From positions 1-15,745 of the forward strand of contig JAJZAG010000048.1 in assembly GCA_021799555.1 (NCBI GenBank): a stretch of DNA of 15,745 nucleotides, given 5' to 3'. Numbering within the stretch: the stretch's first letter is position 1; the number at the start of each line of letters is the position of its first letter. The stretch comes from Deltaproteobacteria bacterium. GTDB lineage: Bacteria; Desulfobacterota; Binatia; Binatales; Binataceae. Both the position numbers and the translations under genes were made by a program. The notes beneath the pieces were generated by a model. That model made no database searches. It was not told where the DNA came from and saw only the letters and a list, made by a program, of their open reading frames with translations. This document shows, one piece after another, positions 1-8,289 of the stretch.

Positions 1-199
1 TGCGAAGCTCGTCGCGGACGGCTTCTTGCGCTCTGCGCACGATCACTTTCAGATATGCGGCGCCAAGACCGGCGAGCTCCGGCGCGCTCTGCACGGCGCG
101 CAGGCATTCGTCCACCGACGGCATCGCGCGCAACGCCTGCGCCTGCGATCCGATTTCGGCGGGCACGGAACTTTCGCGCTTTGCCGGTCCCGGAGCCAC
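1..199 (-). CDS. selA: SelA, L-seryl-tRNA(Sec) selenium transferase (5' end only, cut by window edge)
   Basis: SelA is the cytoplasmic PLP enzyme that converts seryl-tRNA(Sec) to selenocysteinyl-tRNA(Sec). Only the first 66 codons are visible, reading leftward from a GTG at 199-197. The segment LRAMPSVDECLRA (about residues 23-35), then a Leu/Ala-rich stretch and a basic helix ending AQEAVRDELR, matches the small N-terminal domain of SelA, which typically begins with an LPSVDxLL-type motif followed by a helix rich in Val and Arg. The PLP-binding core is outside the window. The gene follows bioB on the same strand with 53 bases between them. The GTG start has no clear ribosome-binding site and the frame stays open upstream, so the start is uncertain. 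The identification rests on a short match; an unrelated protein is possible but less likely. Confidence 0.68.
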   Translation of the reverse strand, partial: MAPGPAKRESSVPAEIGSQAQALRAMPSVDECLRAVQSAPELAGLGAAYLKVIVRRAQEAVRDELR

Positions 200-252
200 A
201 ATCGCGATTATCGGAGAGCGCGCGCCGCTGACGCAAGCGCGATCGCTCGGTG

Positions 253-1248
<996 letters not shown>

Positions 1249-1328
1249 CCATTCTCCGCTGGCTGTCTTGTGTAACTCGATCACGCGGGCATCCGGGCTT
1301 GCGAGCGACGCGCCGCATCCACGGAACA

Positions 1329-1355
1329 ATTAAAAGGTCGCGCGCGCAATATCAA
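1329..1355 (-). promoter_or_regulatory. Possible sigma70-type promoter for bioB
   Basis: Read on the minus strand there is TTGATA (1355-1350), a 15-base spacer, then TTTAAT (1334-1329). Each box matches consensus at five of six positions. The short spacer lowers confidence. It would start transcription near 1322, leaving about 74 bases before the bioB ATG at 1248, and would let bioB and selA be expressed separately from the MFS gene. Confidence 0.3.
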
Positions 1356-1382
1356 GCCGACTTGGGCGCCGGTAGTAAATTC

Positions 1383-2774
1383 TCAACCCGCGGCCGTCTC
1401 CGGTTCGAGCGCTTCTTGAGCGCGCGCGAACATCTTGAGCCGCGTCAACAGCAGAAATCCGCAAAACAGTGAGAATCCTGAGCAGATCATCACGGCAATC
1501 CGGGGGCTCAGATGCTGCCCGACGAAGCCGACAGAAAGGCTCCCGAGCGGCGCCGTGCCAATGAACGACAGGGTGTAAATACTCATAACGCGCCCGCGCA
1601 GTTCGTCAGCTACGAAAAGCTGGAGCATAGTGTTGGTCGTCACCATGTGATTCATTAGTCCGGCGCCGATGAACATCTGCGCCACCAGCGAAAGCCACAT
1701 CCAAGGTGAAATGCCAAATACGCAGATCGCGCTGGCGGTGCAGAAGAGTCCGAAGACCAGGTTCTGACGCAGCGTTCGCGGCGCATCCGATCGCACGTTC
1801 ATTACGATGGCGGCGGTAACCGCGCCCACTCCCTGCGCTGCCATCAAAAAACCGTAGCCCTTGGCGCCACTGTGCAGAAGGTCGCGTGCAAACATCGGAA
1901 TCAGCACTGTGTATTGCATCCCGAAACCGCTGTTAATCGCGACCAACAGCATCAGATAAAAGCTCGGGCGATGCGCCCAAACGTAGGCCAGGCCCGCGGT
2001 GACTTGGCGCAACATTACTGCCCCGAACTGACGCCGCTCACGCCGTGGCGTGTCCATTTCGAGCAGACTCCAGATAACGGCCAGATAGCTGACGCCGTTT
2101 AAGAAAAAGCATCCCGCCACGCCCGTGATCGCGATCAGCACTCCGGCTACTGCGGGGCCCACCATGCGCGCGCCGTTGAAGATCATCGAGTTCATCGAGA
2201 TCGCGTTGGGGAGATCTTCTTTGCCTACCATCTCGACCACGAACGCCTGCCGACCTGGCATATCAAACGAACTCACCAGCCCGTTGAGCGCGGCCAGGAT
2301 CATCACGTATTCGACTTTAACCACGCCAGCCCAGGTTAGGGCCGCGAGCACGAACGCGCTAAGCATCAGCAGGGTTTGCGCGGCGATAATCAGCCGGCGC
2401 CGATCGACATGATCGACGACCACGCCGGCGAACAATCCGACGAGCACGATCGGCATGTAGCCCGCGAACGCGACCAGTCCGAGTGCCATCGACGAATTCG
2501 TCAACCGCAGTACCAGCCAAGCCTGTGCGACCGACTGCATCCAGGTGCCAATCAGAGAGATGAGTTGTCCGACGAAGAACAGGCGGAAGTTGCGATGGCG
2601 TAGCGCGCGAAACGCGGCCAGCCTTTCTTCCCACTGCGCGTCCGCGAGCTCAGGTGCTTCGCCGGGTTCGCCGGCCTCGGCGGCTTCTATCTCTGGTACC
2701 GTGTCGATTAGCGTCTCTCCCCGAAGGTGAAAGCAAGCTACAGTCTGCCAAACCGGCGCGGGGCAATCGAGCAC
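1383..2774 (-). CDS. MFS transporter, EntS-like (MFS_3) exporter family
   Basis: This is a 12-helix major facilitator protein, probably a drug, siderophore or metabolite exporter in the inner membrane. The first helix follows the basic sequence RHRNFRLFF. The loop VVVDHVDRRR after helix 2 is the MFS motif A equivalent. Long hydrophobic segments separated by short basic loops continue to about 20 residues before the C-terminus. The overall look, including the GTWMQSVAQAWLVL first helix, is that of the MFS_3/EntS group; the substrate cannot be told. The start is unclear. The frame is open to an ATG at 2849, which would overlap the divergent alpha-galactosidase start. GTG codons at 2813 and 2774 are alternatives, all with weak ribosome-binding sites; I chose 2774 because it leaves a 58-base divergent spacer. 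It precedes bioB on the same strand and ends in the same six residues, EPETAA, plus Gly. Confidence 0.85.
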   Translation of the reverse strand: MLDCPAPVWQTVACFHLRGETLIDTVPEIEAAEAGEPGEAPELADAQWEERLAAFRALRHRNFRLFFVGQLISLIGTWMQSVAQAWLVLRLTNSSMALGLVAFAGYMPIVLVGLFAGVVVDHVDRRRLIIAAQTLLMLSAFVLAALTWAGVVKVEYVMILAALNGLVSSFDMPGRQAFVVEMVGKEDLPNAISMNSMIFNGARMVGPAVAGVLIAITGVAGCFFLNGVSYLAVIWSLLEMDTPRRERRQFGAVMLRQVTAGLAYVWAHRPSFYLMLLVAINSGFGMQYTVLIPMFARDLLHSGAKGYGFLMAAQGVGAVTAAIVMNVRSDAPRTLRQNLVFGLFCTASAICVFGISPWMWLSLVAQMFIGAGLMNHMVTTNTMLQLFVADELRGRVMSIYTLSFIGTAPLGSLSVGFVGQHLSPRIAVMICSGFSLFCGFLLLTRLKMFARAQEALEPETAAG

Positions 2775-2832
2775 CGCGCGGGATCGAGCAGCGCGGGTTG
2801 CCGCGCGCGTCACGGTTTGCCACGCTGGCCCA

Positions 2833-4719
2833 GTGGAAATTTCCAGCATCGAAGCACGATTGCGCGGCCCCGACGGCGTGGCCCATGTTTTCGCCGCTAA
2901 GCATTACGACGGCTCCGCACAGTGCGAAGTCAAGCGCGGAGAAATCGGTCTGTCCGCTTCGTTTGATTACTCCGATCAGACGATTGTCGTCCGTGCGAGC
3001 ATCACCAATCACGGCGAACAACCGATTCGCATCGATGAGGTACGCTTCGCCGTAAATACAGGGTTCGAAGCCTCTGCCCGAGCGCGATTTTTCAAGCATG
3101 GTTACCAATCGTGGAGCGCGTCGGGGGCGTGCGTAATCGGGGAGAACAGGGCGCATCGCTTCGACACCGCCAATTCGATCTTCCGTATAAATCATCAGAG
3201 CGAGATTCTGCGCCCGCCCGACGCTCCGGAGGCCGCAACCTCTGAGCAATTTACGATTGTCGAGTGCGACGGCGCTGGCGACCGCGTTCTAGCCGGATTT
3301 ATCGCTGCCGCGCACGCGCTTGGAACGATCACGGTTCTGGCGCCGGATAGGATTATTGCGCGCTCCCTGCTTGATGGAATCACGCTCAGCGCCGGCGAGA
3401 CGCGCGAAATCGAGCCACTCTATATCGCACGTTCGCAGCAGAGTGCTGCCGCGATGGCTGCGCAATGGGCTGCCCGGCTCGGACGCACGATGAATGCGCG
3501 AATCGAAGCTCCTTACCAGCGGGGATGGTGTTCCTGGTATCACTACTTCCACCAGGTTACCGAAGATGCGATTCGGGCGAATTTGGGCGCGCTGGCCGCG
3601 ATGCGCGCCGAATTTCCGATCGAAATCGTTCAACTCGACGACGGTTTCCAGAGCGCGCTCGGCGATTGGGACTCGACCAACGCAAAGTTCCCGAGCGGAA
3701 TTGCGCGTCTGGCCGAGGAGATTCGTTCTGCCGGCTTCGAGCCCGGCATTTGGACCGCGCCGTTTCTGGCCGCGCGCGACTCGCGTATCATGCGCGAACA
3801 TCCAGATTGGTTTCTCAAGCACGAAACCGGCGGTCCGCTGCGCGCCGCCTATAACCCGGCATGGAGCGCCGATGAAGACAAATTCGCCTACGCGCTGGAT
3901 CCGAGCAATCCCGAGTTTACGGCGCATCTCGAGCGGCTGTTCCGCAAGCTCGTCGAACAGTTTGGATATTCTTATTTGAAGCTCGATTTTCTATACGCCG
4001 GCGCCGCGCAGGGCGTGCGCCACAATCAAAACCTGACGCGAGCCGAGATGCTTAGGCGCGGCCTCGAAACGATTCGCCGCGGCGCAGGAGCGCGCGCGTT
4101 CATTCTCGGATGCGGATGTCCGCTTGGCGCGGCCGTGGGAATCGTTGACGGAATGCGAATCGGACCAGACGTTGCGCCCTATTGGGGCGGCGAAGGTTCC
4201 GGCGATCCGTCCACGGTTTACGCGCTCGACGCAATAATCGCGCGAAGCTTTATGCATCGGCGGCTGTGGCTCAACGACCCCGATTGCCTGATGCTGCGTG
4301 CAAGGCAGACGCAGCTTACCAGCGATGAGCGCGGAGCGCTGGCCGCGACGATCGCGGGTTCAGCCGGGATGCTGCTCATATCGGATGACATGGCGCTGCT
4401 CGGCTCGGACGAGGGAGAAGTTTATCGCGCCGTCGCGGCGCTCGGTGCCGAGATCGATTCAGGTAGCGCCGAGACGCCAATCCTGGCGGCCGACCTGATG
4501 ACGACCGGTCCGGTGCGATCGCTCGTCAAGCAGTCTGCCGGCGGCGCGACGGCGATTATCGTCAATCGCGGCGACAACGCGGCTCGCCTCAGTGTCGCAA
4601 CGCTCGGTATTCCCGACGCGGCGGCAAAGATAGGCGCGATTGGCGGCGTCAAGGAACCAGCGCCGGATCAGATCGAGCTTGCACCGCATTCTGCGCGAAT
4701 CGTGCGCTTCTCGCGATGA
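2833..4719 (+). CDS. Alpha-galactosidase, glycoside hydrolase family 36
   Basis: This 628-residue GH36 enzyme probably releases alpha-linked galactose from oligosaccharides such as melibiose or raffinose. An N-terminal beta-sandwich region (about 1-220) is followed by the catalytic barrel, which begins near RGWCSWYHYFHQVTED. The likely nucleophile is Asp385 in YLKLDFLYA and the likely acid/base is Asp446 in MRIGPDVAPYW, both standard for the GH36 and raffinose-synthase-like clan. The substrate pocket includes the QLDDGFQ and GDWDSTNAKFPSG segments. A short beta-rich C-terminal domain ends the protein. There is no signal peptide, so it should act in the cytoplasm on imported sugars. It starts with GTG and has no clear ribosome-binding site. 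It converges on galK, with 22 bases between stops, which supports a galactose role. Raffinose synthase or another alpha-galactoside specificity is possible. Confidence 0.9.
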   Translation: MEISSIEARLRGPDGVAHVFAAKHYDGSAQCEVKRGEIGLSASFDYSDQTIVVRASITNHGEQPIRIDEVRFAVNTGFEASARARFFKHGYQSWSASGACVIGENRAHRFDTANSIFRINHQSEILRPPDAPEAATSEQFTIVECDGAGDRVLAGFIAAAHALGTITVLAPDRIIARSLLDGITLSAGETREIEPLYIARSQQSAAAMAAQWAARLGRTMNARIEAPYQRGWCSWYHYFHQVTEDAIRANLGALAAMRAEFPIEIVQLDDGFQSALGDWDSTNAKFPSGIARLAEEIRSAGFEPGIWTAPFLAARDSRIMREHPDWFLKHETGGPLRAAYNPAWSADEDKFAYALDPSNPEFTAHLERLFRKLVEQFGYSYLKLDFLYAGAAQGVRHNQNLTRAEMLRRGLETIRRGAGARAFILGCGCPLGAAVGIVDGMRIGPDVAPYWGGEGSGDPSTVYALDAIIARSFMHRRLWLNDPDCLMLRARQTQLTSDERGALAATIAGSAGMLLISDDMALLGSDEGEVYRAVAALGAEIDSGSAETPILAADLMTTGPVRSLVKQSAGGATAIIVNRGDNAARLSVATLGIPDAAAKIGAIGGVKEPAPDQIELAPHSARIVRFSR

Positions 4720-4741
4720 ACCTGCGTCTGGATGGCGTCCA

Positions 4742-6151
4742 TTACGCCACTGCCAACTCGATTGTACTTGCGCCGTCGCCGGCGTGAAGAACGGCGCGCC
4801 TGCCGCGAGCCTCGATTCCGAGAGGTTCATAATAGAAGCGATCGAGCGATTCGATCACTCGCGGGGCATCCGCCGCACGACACATCGCGACAATCGACCC
4901 GCCAAATCCCGCGCCAGTCAGCCGAGCGCCAAGCGCACCGCCTGCGCGCGCGGAAGCCGCAATCTTGTCGAGCCGAGCCGTCGAGCATTCAAAGTCGCTG
5001 GCGAGGCTCGCGTGGGACTCGTTCATCAGCGCGCCCATCGCTTCGAGTTGTCCCGCCTCGAGCAGTTCGGCTCCGCGGATCACCCGCTCGGTCTCGGTCA
5101 ACACGTGGCGGGCGCGGCGAAAAATTTCGAGCGGCTTCGCGGGGTCAAGCTTAACGCTTGAAGCGCCCGGCCCGACCAGTTCATGAAGCAGCGACTCGTG
5201 CGAGATCCCGGTCATATCGAGAAGGCGCTTTGCTTCTTCTAGGTCGGGTGCAAGCCGCGCTGGTGCCGCGCGTTCCAGAATTCCAACCAGGTCGGTGGCG
5301 TTCCAATTCACCCGTGCGCTGACCACGTCGCCGAGAGTGCGAACACCTTGAAGTTTAAGTGTGCGCGCCAGGATTCGCGCGGCGAGCGCGCACTCGACAA
5401 CTCGGCGGTTGTACTCGGCGCGCGCGCTTCCGGATTTGTCAGCAATCTCACCGCTGTCAGCCACTATGATCGCCGCGTCGGAGGGCATCCGCACCGGGCG
5501 GACCCGCAGCGGATTGAATTCGATAAACAGCGCGTGGTCGCGCCGCCCGAAAAGCGCTGCCGCTTGGTCCATACCGCCGCCCATCGTGCCCACGTACCGT
5601 TCGCTCCGCGCGACCATCGGCGCACACTCGAGCGGCGGAAGGTCGAGGCCATTGACCGCCATGAAGGCAAGCGCTGAGGCGACCGTCAACGCTGAAGATG
5701 AGGAAAGACCCGCGGCAGTCGTGATACGGCCTTCCACGAACAGCGCGGCGCCGCGCAGGCGCGCGAGTGCGACCCCGAGCGCGCCGAAATGATCGATCAC
5801 GCCCTGCACGGCGGCCTTTACGTAATTGGCCCAATCGCCTTGTGCGAACGGGGGAATCCGTCGCTCAAGCTGAAACGTGCGCGGCGCGAAGTCCGGAGCC
5901 GCGTTGCGCAGTGTTACTTCGCGCGATTCCATAGCTGCCGCAACAATTATGGTTGACCGATCGATTGCGGCTGGCAGCACCGGTAGTCCGCTGTAATCCG
6001 TATGCTCACCGATTAAATTCGCCCGTCCCGGCGCACGCACCGCGAAAACGCGCGCATTCGCGCCCGCGATCGAGCGCAGCTCACGTGCGAGCGCGCCAGC
6101 GCGTTCCAGTTCGCCGGTATCCCATCCGTCCGGATTGTAATGCGAATTCAT
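4742..6151 (-). CDS. galK: GalK, galactokinase (GHMP kinase)
   Basis: Galactokinase phosphorylates galactose at C1 with ATP in the cytoplasm. The 469-residue protein shows the galactokinase signature APGRANLIGEHTDY (about residues 40-53), the GHMP ATP-binding loop GLSSSSALT (about 148-156), GGGMDQ with the catalytic Asp near 195, and the C-terminal GHMP motif ALGARLTGAGFGGS. It is longer than the usual 380-400 residues, partly because of an N-terminal leader. I chose the ATG at 6151 because it overlaps the TGA of the upstream nucleotidyltransferase gene as ATGA, the mark of translational coupling. An upstream start at 6223 would lie deep inside that gene. The neighbouring GH36 enzyme would supply its substrate. 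Another GHMP sugar kinase is unlikely given the full signature. Confidence 0.93.
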   Translation of the reverse strand: MNSHYNPDGWDTGELERAGALARELRSIAGANARVFAVRAPGRANLIGEHTDYSGLPVLPAAIDRSTIIVAAAMESREVTLRNAAPDFAPRTFQLERRIPPFAQGDWANYVKAAVQGVIDHFGALGVALARLRGAALFVEGRITTAAGLSSSSALTVASALAFMAVNGLDLPPLECAPMVARSERYVGTMGGGMDQAAALFGRRDHALFIEFNPLRVRPVRMPSDAAIIVADSGEIADKSGSARAEYNRRVVECALAARILARTLKLQGVRTLGDVVSARVNWNATDLVGILERAAPARLAPDLEEAKRLLDMTGISHESLLHELVGPGASSVKLDPAKPLEIFRRARHVLTETERVIRGAELLEAGQLEAMGALMNESHASLASDFECSTARLDKIAASARAGGALGARLTGAGFGGSIVAMCRAADAPRVIESLDRFYYEPLGIEARGRRAVLHAGDGASTIELAVA

Positions 6152-6948
6152 CTCCGGCTCCGTTTCGGGCGGAAGCGCTTTCGCGCGATTTCGAGGTCTT
6201 CCGGAGTGCCGACATCGCTCCAAAAGCCGCGCATATCGATCGCGCGCACTTCGCGGCCTTCCGAGATCATCGCGTCGAACGCGAGTGGCAGTTCGAGCTC
6301 GCCGCGGGGCGAAGGCGTGAGGCGCATCGCGTAGTCAAACAGAACCGGTCGCGCCGCGAAGATCCCTGCATTATTCCATTCGGTCGTCGATTCGCCTTGC
6401 GGCGGTTTCTCGATAATTCGCTCGACGCGGAGGTCCGCGCTCAAGTAAACTGCGGCCCCTCGCCACGGATCTTTCATCCTGTTCACGGCCAGCAGCAGAT
6501 CGAAATCGTCCTCCGCGGCGCGCGTGGCAAAACGATCGTAGTTGGCGCGATCCATCAGCACGTCGCCCCATCCGAAGATGAATCGCGCATCGTCTGCAAT
6601 CTTGCCGCGAGCGGCAAGTATCGCACCGCCGGTACCGTTTAGCTCGCCCTGCGCTACGCTCTCAACCTCGATTCCGGGGTTGGCTCTGGCGAACCTGCCG
6701 CACCACTCGGCAACCTGCGTGCCCAGATATCCCGTCACGACGATAAATCGCGAGACCCCTGCCTCGGCGAGTGCGCCGGTAATATGCTCAATCAAGGGCG
6801 CGCCCGCGACCTCGAGCATTGGCTTTGGAGTGTCGGCAGTGAAACGGCCAAGCCGGGAGCCGCGCCCGGCCGCGAGCAGAACTGCGGTGCGAATCGGAGT
6901 GCCCATCGTGTCAAGATAGCATCGTCGTGCCCCGAAAGACCGGTGCAT
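6148..6948 (-). CDS. Sugar-1-phosphate nucleotidyltransferase (NDP-sugar pyrophosphorylase family)
   Basis: This small GT-A-fold nucleotidyltransferase couples a sugar 1-phosphate to a nucleoside triphosphate, releasing pyrophosphate. It shows the N-terminal signature LLAAGRGSRLG followed by TPKPMLEVAGAPLIEH, the mid-protein metal-binding GWGD, NGTGGAI, IIEKPP, and the C-terminal FWSDVGTPEDLEIA. It resembles RmlA, MurU and mannose-1-phosphate guanylyltransferase, so base and sugar cannot be assigned by eye. Its stop overlaps the galK start by four bases, so galactose 1-phosphate is a reasonable guess as substrate. Two starts are possible: ATG at 6948, preceded by GAGG at good spacing (266 residues), or ATG at 6906 without a ribosome-binding site (252 residues), which better fits the usual short lead before the AAG motif. 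Confidence 0.85.
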   Translation of the reverse strand: MHRSFGARRCYLDTMGTPIRTAVLLAAGRGSRLGRFTADTPKPMLEVAGAPLIEHITGALAEAGVSRFIVVTGYLGTQVAEWCGRFARANPGIEVESVAQGELNGTGGAILAARGKIADDARFIFGWGDVLMDRANYDRFATRAAEDDFDLLLAVNRMKDPWRGAAVYLSADLRVERIIEKPPQGESTTEWNNAGIFAARPVLFDYAMRLTPSPRGELELPLAFDAMISEGREVRAIDMRGFWSDVGTPEDLEIARKRFRPKRSRR

Positions 6949-6983
6949 CCCAGCCTCAGGCCTACGGATGGCGCGCTATGCTG

Positions 6984-7010
6984 TTGCTACGGAATTTTCT
7001 AGGATATAAA
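6984..7010 (+). promoter_or_regulatory. Possible promoter for the RibBA-like gene
   Basis: TTGCTA (6984-6989) and TATAAA (7005-7010), separated by 15 bases, lie in a locally AT-rich patch of the divergent gap. They would give a leader of roughly 30 bases before the ATG at 7044. The spacer is short, so this is tentative. I saw no FMN riboswitch in the leader. Confidence 0.3.
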
Positions 7011-7043
7011 AGAGGAACGCTGCCGCGCAGGCGAAAGTCTTCC

Positions 7044-8231
7044 ATGTTTGGCGAAATCAATCCCCGTCCCCAAGCTCGCGCGCCTTTCATCACTATAGAA
7101 GAGGCGCTCGAGGAAACCCGCCGCGGTCACATGATCATCCTGATGGATGACGAGCAGCGCGAAAACGAAGGCGACCTCTCGATGGCGGCCGAGAAGGTCA
7201 CTCCCGAGGCGATCAACTTCATGGCCAAGTTCGCGCGGGGGCTCATCTGCCTGCCAATGGCTGCGAACCGGATCGATCGGCTTGGTCTCAGCATGATGGT
7301 TGGCGATAACCAAGCTCCGCTCGGCACGGCCTTTACGACCGCAATTACGGCGCGGCGCTGCGCGGGATCGGGAATCTCGGCGCAGGATCGCGCGACCACG
7401 ATTCTGCAGGCGGTGCGCGAAGACGCAAGCGGCAGCGAATTCATCACGCCCGGCTACGTTTATCCGCTGCGCGCACGCGACGGCGGAGTGTTGGTGCGGA
7501 CAGGGCAAACCGAAGGAGCGGTCGATCTGGCGCGGCTCTCTGGGCTCAAGCCTGCCGGCGTGATCTGCGAGATATTAAAGGATGATGGCACGATGGCGCG
7601 GCGCGACGACCTGGTCGAATTTGCGCGTGTGCACGGACTCAAGATTGTCACGGTCGCCGACATTATCGAGTACCGGCTACGGAACGAGACGATGATTCAA
7701 AAGATCGCGGAAGCCCGACTGCCGACGCGGTTCGGCAATTTTCGCGCACTAGTTTACCGCAACCTCGTCGATTACACCGAGCATCTGGTGCTCGTCATGG
7801 GCAGTGTCGATCCGCAACGCCCGATTCTGGTTCGCGCGCATCGTGAATATCTGCCGGGCGACGTCTTCGGCTACGCCGGGCGCAACACGCGAACCTTGCT
7901 GCGCTCCGCAATGGAGCGAATCGCAACGGCTGGCGAGGGCGTACTGCTCTACCTGAAACGCGAGTCCAACGCGATCGCCAATGAACTCGATACGGCGCCC
8001 GAGGGTCATCCGGGCAAGCGGCCGAGCACGCGGTACGGAGCAACTGAATCAGATTTCCGCGACTACGGAATCGGCGCGCAGATCCTGCGCGATATCGGCG
8101 TGCGCAAGATGATCATCATGTCCGACGCGACGCCGCGGCTGGCTAATCTGCCCGGTTATGGACTTGAAATTGTCGATTCGGTTCCACTGTCAGGCACCAA
8201 CGGTAAACGAGCCCCGAACGAGCAAAGCTAG
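7044..8231 (+). CDS. ribBA: RibBA-like protein (DHBP synthase + GTP cyclohydrolase II folds) with altered active sites
   Basis: The 395-residue protein has the two-domain layout of RibBA, which makes the two precursors of riboflavin. The N-terminal domain (about 1-205) keeps MDDEQRENEGDL, GISAQDRATTI, RTGQTEGAVDLARL and ICEI. But the PGHVFPL histidine is Tyr138 and the metal-binding histidine of RxGHTE is Gln155. The C-terminal domain (about 215-395) keeps LPTRFGNF, HREYLPGDVFG and DFRDYGIGAQILRDIGVRK. But the three zinc cysteines are replaced (Tyr269, Arg280, Thr282), and the usual RQEGRxIGL segment reads KRESNAIAN (from residue 305). Both canonical activities are therefore doubtful; a regulatory or new catalytic role is possible, as with RibBX-type proteins that lack a working cyclohydrolase half. 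The ATG at 7044 gives the normal N-terminus; the frame is open to 6927. It heads a run with the DsbD-like and diiron genes. Confidence 0.85.
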   Translation: MFGEINPRPQARAPFITIEEALEETRRGHMIILMDDEQRENEGDLSMAAEKVTPEAINFMAKFARGLICLPMAANRIDRLGLSMMVGDNQAPLGTAFTTAITARRCAGSGISAQDRATTILQAVREDASGSEFITPGYVYPLRARDGGVLVRTGQTEGAVDLARLSGLKPAGVICEILKDDGTMARRDDLVEFARVHGLKIVTVADIIEYRLRNETMIQKIAEARLPTRFGNFRALVYRNLVDYTEHLVLVMGSVDPQRPILVRAHREYLPGDVFGYAGRNTRTLLRSAMERIATAGEGVLLYLKRESNAIANELDTAPEGHPGKRPSTRYGATESDFRDYGIGAQILRDIGVRKMIIMSDATPRLANLPGYGLEIVDSVPLSGTNGKRAPNEQS

Positions 8232-8289
8232 CTCTTTCCGCTGTCGCGCACGCGTCATAATCGAGCCGGATGCGGCTCTGATCGGTCCG

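Noticed and set aside
1249..1329. TTG start for bioB at 1329
   Set aside because: The extra residues are not conserved in biotin synthases, while the ATG at 1248 has a GGAGA ribosome-binding site.
4720..4741. Terminator between the convergent alpha-galactosidase and galK genes
   Set aside because: Only a four-base stem (TGGA/TCCA) with no T-run is present in the 22-base gap.
5953..6642. Plus-strand ORF of 229 codons opposite galK and the nucleotidyltransferase
   Set aside because: It covers the antisense of two clearly conserved genes across their junction and contains no family motif.
6907..7043. FMN riboswitch before the RibBA-like gene
   Set aside because: The gap is short and I could not find the conserved riboswitch segments or its multi-helix layout.
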